In this document: positions 34,544 to 47,400 of the stretch, one piece after another | Layout: each line of letters opens with the position of its first letter | Numbering within the stretch: the first letter of the stretch is position 1 | Assembly: GCA_943735955.1 (NCBI GenBank) | Contig: OX030957.1 | Span: forward strand, 6,529,301-6,593,300 | Source: Piscicola geometra | Taxonomy: Eukaryota > Annelida > Clitellata > Hirudinida > Piscicolidae | Length of the DNA stretch: 64,000 bases | Direction: 5' to 3' | Position numbers and translations under genes: made by a program | The notes under the pieces: model-generated | Database searches by the model: none | What the model saw: only the letters and a program-made list of their open reading frames with translations | Told to the model about the DNA's origin: nothing

Positions 34544-34835
34544 GAAGATATCCTAAATATTAAACGGAGTTATAAAATATAAAAAGATCTGTGCTTCAAT
34601 ACAATTTGAATTCTCAAGTAACCCGTTGATAAAATAACGCTATTAAAAATATTTACGCAGTTACCAAATTTATCTATTTAAATTTTAAACCTTTTATTAT
34701 TTTGTGATAAAAGTATTTTTCGTTTTAAAATGTATTCAACAAATGAATAATTTTTATAGTATAATCTTAAATCTATCCACTTATGTCATTTTTTGACTCA
34801 AATTTCTCGTTTGATTCAAGTGTCAACATGAATTT

Positions 34836-34950
34836 AGGTGGCAGAGTAGTTAACGACTCACGGCATTTAGGTCATGAGTTCGATTCCCACAAATCCTAGT
34901 CGCTTCCAAGGGCAAGTCTGGTGAAGGCGACTTCACCCGCACGACTTTGT
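34836..34950 (+). mobile_element. tRNA-derived SINE-like sequence
   Basis: A-box-like ggtggcagagtagttaacga (from 34837) and B-box-like gagttcgattccc (34876-34888) at pol III spacing, followed by a non-tRNA body (cctagtcgcttccaagggca). The same acgactca/ggttcgattcc architecture recurs in several places in 37-55 kb. Confidence 0.65.
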
Positions 34951-36350
34951 GACTTTGTTGACACTAAAGTTTAATATTTATTAGAAGATTCACACTGAAA
35001 CACAATTCGTCCTTTTCCGAAACCAAAAGTGCAAGTATATTTAATTTATTTTTGTATTTATTTCAATTATAAATTCAATTAGCATCTCTTTGTTATTTAT
35101 AAGAGTAGAAAGTGTCTGAAAGTTCATTTGAAATGTAAATTTGACTTTTCAACGTGATATGCATGAACATTTAATTAGAAAAGTAAATAAATTGCGTCGT
35201 AGCTTCTTTCATTCATTCTCTTATACTTTTTGGTTTTAAGTTTATTTTCAATTGAATTGAAAAACAACTATTAGTTCAGGATGTGTGATAATCTAATAAT
35301 CAGCCACTTTATATTTGATTTATTCATCTGGAATTTTTGCTTTTCACAAAGCAGTTAATCGGTACATTACATGATCTCGACCATTAATTCTAAAGTGCAT
35401 AAATGAAAATATTTCTGATGCAAATTTTTGCTTATTTCATTTCATGCACATCCATGGATGACTGCAGTCACATAAAAAAATTATGCCATTGATATTTAAG
35501 TTGCATTAAAACAAATGTAACATTGGAAAAATTAAAGTTAAATTTAAACATTTGAATTTAAAATGCAGTTTTTGGCGAGTTTTTCTGTCTTTGGAATTGA
35601 TTAGAAAGCAACTCAATTAGACTTCTTATCAATATCTTTATTTTTTTAAACCAAAAACTTGTCATTGACAAGTTTAAAAAAAAAATTAATTTTATAAATT
35701 GTTTAACTAAATTATTTATAATTTAGTTAAACAATTAATAAAATTAAGTCCGAGTGATTAATTTCTATAAACAACGAAACATTACGCCGTTTCAAGTAAT
35801 CAATTAACTAGCGTGGCTTTCTGTAAAAGTCTTTCGAAGAACGTGGTATTACTAATTTCAGGATTTCTTGTAAACATTCTGGTGATTTAATCATGATTGC
35901 ATATGACAGATTATGAAGAAAGCCTTTAAGACTGAAAAAACTTACAAAATTCATTTCGCTAATGCTCTTCTTTAAAATTCATTTAATTAGTTTAGTTTAG
36001 TTTAGGGAGTCAAAAACCACGCATGTCATGACCTCTATAATGGTTATAAAAAAAATAGAAAAAATATATTATTCCCATCTCTTCAATCTCTTCGAAACAT
36101 GGATTACTTTTGAAACTTAATTTGAAAAACAATCTTTTATAATTCTTTTAAAATGTAAAATTAAATTTATTTCTATAAAGATTAAATTTAGCAAAGTTTT
36201 GATTTCTTGAACTAATTGGTATGTAATTCTTTAATAATTCTGCAAAAAATACTAAATCTTAACTTATTTTATAATTTTTAGGCGTCTAAATCATGTCATC
36301 TTCTCAATTAAAAATGTAAAATTATCAAATTAGTTTATTTTTATCTTCCA
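34951..36350. other. AT-rich intergenic sequence with foldback at 35697-35736
   Basis: No gene seen. 35697-35713 (aattgtttaactaaatt) and 35720-35736 are perfect 17-bp inverted repeats, within a longer imperfect palindrome (about 35684-35748), suggesting a small foldback element. Confidence 0.55.
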
Positions 36351-36359
36351 GCTTTTATT

Positions 36360-36960
36360 TGTATTATTCAAATTTAATGAGAACAGCCATCGCCTGGAGC
36401 TCAATGAGTGATTGTGGCAGCCTTTTGGAAGATCAAGAACATCAATCAACAAACCAAAATTAGATTATACAACTCACTCAGCGTCCCGACTGCCCTCTAC
36501 GGATTTGAAACTTTGGCATTGAAAACATTTGATGAAAATAAACTTCTATTTTTCGAAATTAAAGCACTCAGAAAGATAAGTGAAAACTCAACCTCATATA
36601 CGAAAGCAGTAATATGACAGTAAGAAGGCGCTCCCGCGAAGACAAGTGAGATTGCAAAGAGTGTAGCAGAAAAGACCAGTGCCTCGTTTAATTACTCAGA
36701 ATTGAATGAAAAGTGTGCAAGCATAACACTAAACGGGAGAATGGATGTCCTAGAACAAAATGGACGTCGGCTGCATTCTCAAGATACGAAGGGAGAATGC
36801 AAACGATGACATGGCACTCCAAGGGAGAGATTGATGGCGTTTGTTTTCTTGTATGAGAGTCTTCGTCAACTTGCCATGCACTGCCATAGACTTCTTAATA
36901 TCAAGGGCTCCATTGTATGGAGATATGGCGGAGAAGAATTCCATTTGAAATAAACAAATA
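36360..36960 (+). mobile_element. LINE reverse-transcriptase C-terminal remnant
   Basis: Plus-strand translation includes WKIKNINQQTKIRLYNSLSV and PTALYGFETLALKTFDENKL followed by LRKIS, the post-RT thumb/connection motif of non-LTR retrotransposon ORF2 proteins (tKirLy-slv-p-LLYG-EtW). Further on, in another frame, KRENGCPRTKWTSAAF matches the grpRtrW ending. Frameshifted and stop-containing, so a dead copy. The 3' sequence gcattctcaagata recurs at 51430. Confidence 0.8.
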
Positions 36961-37589
36961 TATAGAGGCGTAAACGTGAAAAACTTGATATGACAGACGG
37001 ATGGAAAAGTATGATATATGATATATTTTTTAAACTTCATATCTATTCGGATGCCTGTAACTGAAAAATGAGTTTTTATCTTTCGAGAGAGGCAAGATTA
37101 ATTAAGAGTGATGATAGAATGTTTTATCGGCTTAGCAAATAACAAATCTTTTAAGTAAACTTTTAAGAATTCTTTTTCAAATTGTTGTTTCAAGATTATC
37201 GCTGTTGTTTATTAAAATTGTGAAAATGTAAAAACTGTTTTCTATTATCTTTGATCCTAAATAATAAAAAATGGAAAAATTGCAGGGAACTTTTCTATTT
37301 TTAAAACTGAAAACGTAAAAAAAGTTCTCTAACTCAAAATTTCATTTTTTTCATGAAACTTAAAAATAGCGAAAAAATATTTTTAGCTTTTTGTGTTATT
37401 CTTTCCTGAATAAAGCATGGAGAAATGCAATTTCACTGTTTTGTTTCCGGATTTTTTTAATACAATTGTGCTTATGAGTTTTTGAGACGTAGAGCGTTTT
37501 TGTCAAATATACATTGAAAAATAAACTTGTCTCATAACCGGTGATCTCGTAAGGAAAAAATGAAGATTTTTTTTTTCGTAATTTTTTTT

Positions 37590-37690
37590 CACGGTCTTAA
37601 GTGTCTCTAGGCTACTAGGGTGTGTGGAAATCCAACCCACGACCTATGTTTCTAAACCGTGAGTTATCAACTACTAATTAATTAAGAATG
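37590..37690 (-). mobile_element. tRNA-derived SINE-like sequence
   Basis: On the minus strand: tagttgataactcacggttt, then ggtcgtgggttggatttcc (B-box-like), then cacaccctagtagcctag. Diverged. Confidence 0.5.
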
Positions 37691-40600
37691 ACAAACCAAC
37701 AGCTTTTCACAACATTTGTCGAATGTAAAACCATACTGTCAGCAAGCAATGCAATTTACCGATAAATGTTGGTATAATCTGAGTACATAAATACTCTTTT
37801 TGGCAGGCCATTAATAAATATTTAAAATAATAGTCGTTATTTCCTCTGTGAAAGCTTAAGTTTCTAAAAAAATAATCTGTAAAAAATTTGTTTTTTAACA
37901 TTTTGTATAAAACGTTTAATGAAAATTATTTTTGGCATTAGATTATGAACTGAGTGTAACTGGCGCATTTCTACAATAATATATATATTTCTATTTTGTA
38001 TAATCTATTTGCGAGTATGTGTGTGGTGAGTGTAAACTCTTGCGACGAGTGTTTTGTTACAAAAGGCAGGATGTAACACCAGCGTTGAAGCTGTTGTCGT
38101 CATAAATAGAAGATATTTCTACGTTAATTAAAAGCGTTCATCGTGTTAATAATTGAACATCATTTGTTTTTGGTTGGTTTTTTTTATCCTGATTTACTTC
38201 GTCATAATCCATATTTGATCTATTTATTGAAAAGAAGGTAAGAAAAATTGTGTAATAAATAGGTAAACATACTTGAATAATTTGACAATATCTAAAATAA
38301 CAAATGTTGCGTTCTGTTAAGTGAAAAATAGTAGAATTCAAAACATGTTATTTTCCTAAAAAGTTTATATTGAAACAGGTATTTAATTCTGTTAATATTT
38401 TTTTAATTCGAAATATTTTAAAAAGCTAATTTTGGTGTATATAAGGATTTAATAAATCGATTAAGGAACTTGACAACTAACTTTTAAAAAGTAAAAATAA
38501 ACTGATTACTCTTTACATTTCTTAAAAATAATTATTATAAGTTAAAAAAACAAAGTCAAAGTACCTTTATTGGGATTAATTCAAAGGCGGTGATGGTAAA
38601 AATGTGATTCGAAATCAGTTTAAAACGCTGAAACTTTTCTAACACGAACTATTGGCAATTACTAAGAAATTTTTAATTAAAAATTTCACTACTTGTGTAT
38701 CATTGCGCCATAAAAAATAAATAAAAAAATAGTAATTTGTCCCCTCCTTGACATTATAGCTACTTTTCATGTGGTTTTATCGTGTATAAAAGTTCCGAAA
38801 TAGGATAATAAAAGAAAATAAATAATCCATAACTTAATTAGTGAAAAAATTGTTGAATAAGTTGTATTTTTTTCTTTAAACTTATTTTTTCGTAGTTAAA
38901 AATTGTATACAAGAATTTTAAAACGGAGAATTATTTTCGTTAAATATTTAAAAGTCAATCCTATTTTCGAAATGTAAAATAATAATAATTTAAATAATAA
39001 TTTTATTGATAATAATGACAAGTCATTTTATTGTATCGAATAACCTGAGCAAGCTTCAAAGGCGCTCTGAAGGCTCCGTATTCATTGCGCCAATATATAA
39101 GGGCTATTAGTGACGACTAGGAATCGAAGCCATGACCCATGGTTACGAACCGTGAGTCATTAATCATTCAACGTTCCGTTCATCAAAGAGAATTTCTTCA
39201 AAAATAGGATTTTATATAAAACAATATTTTCCGCAAAATGATAATGTCCAAAGATCCTGGTGTTTCAGAGAAGCTTCCTTCAACTCTCAACCTGTCCAGA
39301 AGTGCATCTAAATATAGTATGAATTTAAAATTTCACTTTTGAAAAAATTGGTTTAATATGAACTACTATCGAATGAGTAGATAGTATTTTAACCAAAATG
39401 TTTTTTAGAGAAATGTTTAACAGTTAATTTCATTTAGTGAATTATAACAATGTTAATTATTTTTTTATTTAAGAGAAAAAATCAACTATTATTTTTGAGT
39501 CAAAATAAATGCTGAAGTTTCTAAAAGGATATCCGAGTTCGTGGAAATAGGACTTGTTTCCACTCAATAAAACAGGACCAAATGGTTTATTATCGTGAAA
39601 GACCAATATATTCTCACATTTTACAATATTTTTTTCTTTTTGAAAATATATGTATTTTTTCCAATAAAAAAATAAATTATATAATGATAAATATTGAAGT
39701 TTTTTCTTATTAGTTAAATTATATTCTTAGTTAAATAAACTAGTCATAATATGATTGAAATATAAATTTTTTTGTTTAGTAAATATTTTTTTAATTAATA
39801 TAGCTGAATATAATGAGTTTTCTCAATTTTAAAACACAATTTTTTATTGACTTTTTAAGGCAGAGTTTTTATTTTTTTAAGTTTTGAGGGTAACAATTTC
39901 TTTGGTGAGAAATTTCTAGAAACGATTTTTTAATGAGTTTTTAAAAAAACATAAGTTTTAATTTTGTAGAAAAGAAAGCTTAAATTTCTATGAGATGAAA
40001 AATTGTAGAAATTGATTTTCATAGAAAAACTACTCTTTATTTTTCTAAAGATTTATACATTTTTAAATAAAGGGTTTTAAAGAGAGAGCTAATGAGGCTA
40101 GTTAGCTGGACGGAAACAGAGTCCATTAGAAATCCATTCAATAATAGTTTTTAAAATTCTTCCTTTTATTATTCCAAGAATAGAATCAAACCTACTAAGT
40201 TAAAACAAAAATCGCCCGCTTATGAACAATTTGAGAGTAAAAATACGATTTCATGCTCTATAGTTTTCGTCACAAGATCTATTATTATTATTTAATCTTA
40301 ATAAAGTGATTTTAAAAAAATAAAAAATAATATTTTGAAAATATTGTAAGAAAATTTTATGCAAAATATTAACCTATATTCATTGGAAAAAAAATAATTT
40401 TGCATCTATGTTTTTTAGTTTTTGTAAAAAAAAGTAAAGTTTCTAAAATAACAGTTTCTCTATCAAACGACGATAATGATATTTGGTTCATTATATTTTT
40501 TGACTTTAAAACAATAAATATAAAAGATTTGAAACTTTAAGAAATTCAAAAAAAAGACAAGAATATGAAGATCAAGCTGACTTAGATGTGAATGAATTTA

Positions 40601-41408
40601 GATTCAAAATTATTATTTTTTATTTCTTCATATAAATAAAAAAACATTCCAGTCAAAAAGACTAACCTGATCAACAATATTTCAAAAAGAATATTTTTTT
40701 TAAAACTAAAATATATAAATATGTGAATATTTATTAATAAACACACTTCACAAACAAAGACTGCAATAAATACCAAAAGAGTAATGACTATCCATAATTG
40801 TGTACCGCCTGTTGGTTCGTATTTAAAGGTCCTTTTAAAAATAATAAAAATTTTAGACTAAAGTAAAGCAACTCAAAATTTTTATTTATTAAATTTTGTT
40901 TACAATTTATGAGTTTTCCAATTTTCATTGTAGTCCATTTGTAGCAAGCAGAAAGTTGATGTCAGTGGTAAAATTCGAACTAAACTTAATAAATGAAAGA
41001 AAGATGACTAAAGTTGACAATTAATGTATTTCACGTCAATTGAGCTGTAACATTTTGAAATAGCAATAAATTTAACTTGCAAAATTTCTAAAAATTTATT
41101 TACACAGTTTGATAAATTTTGACAATTCATTTATAAAATTGTAAACATAAGAAAATTAACTAATTAGAATTGATAAAAAGTTTAGATATTATTTATAACC
41201 TAAATTGTAAATATAGTTTATATATTTCACAGACTTTTCAGAACTACATGCTTTCATGTCAAAACACGATTACAAAAATCGAGAAACTCGATGTCTCGGA
41301 TTTGTTCAAGAAAACTAAAAACATAAAAAAGAAATAAAATAATTAAAATTTAAATAAAAATAATTTTTTATTTATTTATTCACTTTCTTCAACCCTAATC
41401 TAATTTTT
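37691..41408. other. AT-rich gene desert upstream of the GPCR gene
   Basis: Apart from the SINE-like copy at 39055-39185 I see no coding exon, RNA gene or tandem repeat. ORFs here are short and AT-biased. The end nearest 41409 should hold the GPCR promoter or upstream non-coding exons. Confidence 0.5.
39055..39185 (-). mobile_element. tRNA-derived SINE-like sequence
   Basis: On the minus strand: gattaatgactcacggttcg, then tcatggcttcgattcctagt and a tail with gccttcagagcgcc. Same family layout as the copies at 34836 and 46185. Confidence 0.55.
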
Positions 41409-44400
41409 TTGAAAAAAGCAAATATGAGACAAATAATTGCAATACTTTTGGTTGCGTTGAACGTAATTGACATGAGGCTCGAAGGTGGCGACGGCAGCAG
41501 CGATACATCCCTTCATTTAGAACGAAAGCCACACATATTTTCCGACGTCTGCGATGAAACTTATGAAAACCACAATCTTTGTTCATATCCGATTGCAAAA
41601 GTTATGAAGCGTCCCAACATATACGCAGTCATGCACAAACTGAAGAAGCGAAACAACAACTCCAGCAACGACAGCAACAACAACTCATCAAGGAAGCTGC
41701 CAGCTGAAAAAGACAGGCAGGCACGAGACCACCACAACGACAGCAACAGCAGCAGCAGCATGCAGCCCTCCTTGAAGCTCTCTCACGTCCTCAACAAGTT
41801 CATCACTCCCTTCATCTTCGGCATCATCATGTGTGTCGGCGTGGTGGGCAATGCGCTGGTGATCGGCGTCATCGTCAGCAGGGCGGGCATGCGCAACGTC
41901 GTCAACATGCTCCTCTTGAACCTCGCCATGGCCGACCTCCTCTTCGTCCTCGTCATCCCTCCTTGCACCGCCTATGTCTTCGCCAACGAAACGTCAGTCG
42001 ATCGTTTTGAAACTTCGTCTTTGAGAGATTTGATTTAGAGCTGTGCTTTAATCTACGTTAACTTTCCATTAACACGTTAATCAATTATCGAACATTTTAA
42101 CGCCTTTGAAAAAAATTAACGTATTGAAAATGTTTAATTCATTTAAACCTATCCAAATTTAACTGTTTTTTGCAGTTTTGGTTACGTTTTCGGCAAATGA
42201 ACACAAAAACTTACCTTATTTACTATCAACAAAAAATTTGAAAAATTGCATTTCATCAAAAAACTTCTCATTTCTTATAGATTTGCAACAGGGTGGAAAA
42301 TATTTAAAATGTTGAATAGTGTTACTTCCAATTGGCTGAGCGGGTAGCCGACTCGGTAACGACTCTCGGCTTGACCAATAATGAAAGGTCCTAGGTTCAA
42401 GTGTAACCAATACCCTAGTAACCCAGAGGCGCAAATGAAAATATGCAGCCTAAGTGGCCTCGAAGCTCGTTCGGGTTATACGCCACTATAATAATGCTCG
42501 TATTTATTTTTCACTTCACACAAGAAATATGCACTTCCGAAGATGTTCCAGCTTATGTAATTCGTTTCACACACAAAATTTCTTTCCGATTTGGAACAGA
42601 AAATCCAATGGTTAAGGATTGCCACATCATTAGACCTCCGATTTAAAAATTGAAAATATTTTAAAAAATGAAAAGTTAGAGAAACTATTAGAAGAAAAGA
42701 AAACTTAAAAAACTATACAGCCTCTACTAAACAAAAGACTACAAACATATTTAACTTAAGATTCTGAAGATTATTAAGTAAATCATTAAACGTTATAAAA
42801 CAGAATCTGAGGTATGCTTTGAGAGCTGTCCTCTTGTTTGGTGGCAACAGCACGAAGAAGCATATCCGGCTCTTGTGAAACTGGCAAGAAAGTATTTGTC
42901 ATTTTCTGCATTTACTGTTCCATGTGAACGTCTATTCAGCTTGTCAAGACACATAGTTAGCAAGAAAAGAGTCTCTTTAGATCCAACTAATGTTGAAAAC
43001 TTGTTTGCTTGAGTACCTAGCTCAAAAATGATGTGTGACAATTGCATTTTTAATCATTCATGAAATTATTTGTTAAATGTGTATTACTTTTATTAAAAAA
43101 TTCAGAAAAAATGTTGTTTGTGAGAAATTTTTACAAAAATACTATTTTATACTAATGTAAAATATGCTAAAAACATTACGTTGAAATACGATTAACGCAC
43201 GATTAAATTTTGTGAACGAACGATTAACGGCGATTAAAATTTTTAATCGTGGAGCAGCTCTAATTTGAATGCTAGGAAAATCATTTGCTAACACTTTCAA
43301 ATGATGTCAACCTTGTTGATTATGCAAAAAAATTAAATTAATTTAAACAGGCTAATTAACTTTTTCTGGTCTTTGCATGATTATCACGCTCTCCATGTAG
43401 CCTGAGTCATCAATGACGCTTCAAAGCTCTTTTGGTGAGAAGACCACTCAGCCAAATACTCTGTCGCTGTTTTTCTCCATTTTAGACAAATTTTTGTCTC
43501 AAACCGTTATTTTTCGCAAGTATCTTCAATTTTTTTATTATAAATAAATACTGAAAATTCAACGAAAAGCAAGACTACTTTGTAAAAAAATATGTATAAT
43601 AAACAGTGTCCATTCCTTAAACTACGATCTCCATTTAATCAACTGAGTAGTTGGAATCGGGAAATAACTTAGAAAGTTCCGTAAAAGACATTCATATGCA
43701 AAGGAGTGCTCCTATTAATTGAGTTTAATTATTTAAACCTTTTTCTATGAAATAAATAACTTTAGTAAATTATTTATTCAATTATATGAGTTTAAAAACA
43801 AATGAAAAAGATTATAAACACATTTTCCAATAGCCCTTAATTTATTTGTTCTTATATTATATCTAGAACTATTTATCAACCTTTTTTTTTCTCTCTTTTT
43901 TTTCTTACACATACCTCAGTGTTGTAAACACGTTGGTGGGGGCTCTTATACGTTTAAATAAATACTCGCATTTCCAAGTTTTTTCTTGTAATTTTTAGTT
44001 TTACGAAGCGGTTTTACAGTCTTCTTCTCGCAAGCTACTATGCCGTGACAAGAATCATACTCATGTAAATTCTGAGTAACGACCCGGTGTCTTAGCCATT
44101 ACACTAACGTCGTTTACATGCTTGCCATTATAAATGTAAAACTAAAAGAATAATTTCGTAGATTTATTACAACTTATCATAAACATTAACCAGTTTTTTC
44201 GAGCTGAATAAATCTGAATTATTTTTTAATTGAGTTTTATTCGTTGGATTATTATTTTAAAAAACCCGAGGCTTCATGATTGAAAAACAAAATGTGGTTC
44301 TGCTTTGATATAAAATATGGATGTTCACAATTTTAAAATAAAAGTTATTTTTTAAGTTTTATTATAAGCGCAAAAGGTTAGATAACCATAACTCAAGACA

Positions 44401-47400
44401 CTGTCTTTTTAAACATATTATTTCATAAAAATATCTATACTCCCAAAACAATGTGTTTTGTGATTTAAATTTCATTCATTAAACTCGCATTCATAGTTAT
44501 TTTTTCCACAATTGAAAACATGAAAACTAGAACTTCGCTAATATGGGTTACAAAAATTGGTTTAAAAAAACTTGTACTAAAGAGCAAACTTGGCAGTTTA
44601 TATTTATTCCTAGTGTTTAAAATGAAATAAAAAAATTAAATCACTGATCTAACATATTTAATACTTAGAGTAAACTTTCTAAGAAATTAAATATATTTAA
44701 AAGATTTTATTCAGGCGACCAGAATTAAAAAATGATTTTGAGTTAGTTGAATGACTAAAGCTATACATTCCGAGGGTCCTAAGAGAGCACAAAAAATGAC
44801 TTCAAGAATGTGAATACGCGTGAAAACTCATTTCGGTCTTTTTTGTTTGATATAATTATGGGAAAACTGAATGAAACATAATAAATACATTCCAAAAAGA
44901 TTATTTTATAATCATTTAAAAATGCTGTTTATTAATTTTCACGAGTTTTTAAAGCTATGTGATTTTATTGGCTTTTAATGGGCACAATGACTGCTTAAAT
45001 TGATATTCAAAAAACTAAAATGAAAGACCTAATTAATTGCACTTAAAACCCACTGGTTTTATAATTAAATGAGTTTTAAGCCTAAAAATCGTTCAGCCCC
45101 AAATTCCTCCCACGCACGCAGTTTCGGCTTTGGACTGACGAGTTGCAGGCTGATGCACTACTTGACGAACGTCACGGCCTACGTCACCGTCTACACGCTG
45201 GTGCTCATCGCTCTCGTCCGCTTCCTGACCATCGTGCACAACGAGTCGACGCTCCGCTTCCGCACCAAAGGCATTGTCTTGGCGCTCATCGCGGCCATCT
45301 GGGCGGTCGCTTGCTTGGCGAACTCGTTCATCTTCTTCGTGTACGGCTTGAGGCCGCATGTGGACGAGCGAGGAGTGCCCCATCTCGAGCACATCGAATG
45401 CGACTTGTACGACTTGAACCACGGCAAAACTCTCTTCACGTGCTTCTTCTTCTTCGCCTACCTGCTGCCTCTGGTCGTCATCGCTGCTTTCTCACTGGCC
45501 ATCAAGAAGCAGGTGAGCGGCAACAGCTTCGCAAACGCCTCGATCCTGCGTCGAGACAAGACTGTCGAGCGGAAGAAGAGAGTGGGAAGAGTGCTGACGC
45601 TGGTGGTGGTGATGTTCGCGCTGTTGTGGCTGCCGGTGCACGTGCACCTCCTTGCCGCCTACTACAACTTCCTGCCCGAGCATGAGTCCTATGCGGTACT
45701 TGTAGAAACTTATTTTAAATTATTTAAATGAATTTAGTTTTGAAAATTACTAACTGGAAAAATACGTATTTCAAAATATATTTTGAATAACTATCTATTA
45801 TTCCTTATATTAAAACAATATTCAAAGTATATTTTAAGAATATAAAATAATGTTAAAAAATTAAGGAAAAAGTAAATTAATCTGTCATTTATGGATGATT
45901 TAATTGACTTATAATTTACCTAATTTATTTAATAATAACCAGTCTACACTTGCGAATAACCAGTAAGAGTTTCAAGGCTACTTGCACGGAAAATGTTAAT
46001 TTTTTGGATTTATAGAGCAAATCAGGACAATTTTTTGGCCTAGAGTTGCTACACACACGACTACCCGTTCTCTCGATACAAAAAACGTCAAACTGTAAAA
46101 AAATGATTTTTAGTATTTTTATCATTTAAAAGAAAGCGTCCGGTCGTAAAAAGTCTATTTTTTCAATATTTGTACATTTTCATGGGACTTGAGTTGCTTT
46201 GGGCATTCGAAGCCACGACCTTTGGCTATAAGCGCGAGTCGTTAGCCACTCCGTCCCCGATGTCCTGATTCACTGCGTGATAACATAAAAATAATGCAAA
46301 TACGTAATGGAAGACTAAAAACTAATAAAAACTTTTTAATATTCCATAAAACTATAAAACGTTCAAAATGTGCAAAATTTTTGGCAAAAGAACCATTAAA
46401 CCCCTCTGAAGGCCACTTACACACACTTATAAACATACTTAAGCACATAACTGTGCCCACAAAGAAAACAACTCAAATTCGTGAAAAGGAATATTTTAAA
46501 TAAATTTTTTCAAACTAAAAAAAACGTTTAATTAAATCCTAAAAAAACCAAAATACCGATCACTGTTGGAAAAGAAAAATCCTTAATGTCTTGAATTAAA
46601 AGTCAAAAAAGACCAAATTAAATGAATAATTCATGACATTTTTCACTTTTCTAACTGGTTGGATACGAAGTTTTATGGGGACAAGATAGAAAACTAAGGT
46701 TTGGCTTCTTGCTATTTAATTATTACTTTCACGCATTTTGTTTATCGGTATTTTTAAACGGTTAATATAATTTTTTTCTTTTCAAAATTATTTTCCTATA
46801 AATTCTTTCTTTATATTCTTCTATATTTTTTTAATGTTACAAAAGAAATTATGAATTTTGCAAGTTTAGGTTCACGATGTGTAAAATGTATTTATAATAA
46901 TGGCGATGAAGATGCGGTATTGGTAATGATATTTATATATTCTATAGGGGGTTTAAAAATGGTTTTATTTTACAAATTTATTACAAAGCGCTTTTTAATT
47001 TGAGAAAAAGCACTCTAAAATTATTTTGGATTGATTGATTGATGGGGGGTCTAAAAACTGCATTATTTTACAAATTTATTTAAAAGCTATCTTCAATTTG
47101 AGAAAATGGCTCCAAAGATGCTTTTGATTGATTAATTAATTAACTGAATGATTAATTGATTGATGTTTATTGGAATGAATTAAAAACATTACTTGGCTTT
47201 CATTTTATTTTTTTCAAAAAGTTCAAAAACGGAAAGTATTTTTAGCTTTCCAAACGATTGACTCATTCTTGACAACATCAGGTCCCTTGTGCCATTGCTC
47301 CAGAAATTCATAATGGCATCTTGTTGACGTGAATCAAAATCGCAAAAGTAGATTTTAGAAACCTTTTGATCTATAATTTAGATACATTTCGACAAAATAT

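Noticed and set aside
40582..41598. Short ORFs upstream of the GPCR
   Set aside because: AT-rich, under 70 codons, no protein motif, no phase-consistent partner exons.
45093..45685. Long alternative-frame and antisense ORFs over GPCR exon 2
   Set aside because: Shadows of a GC-rich exon; only the frame with TM3-TM6 has recognisable domains.
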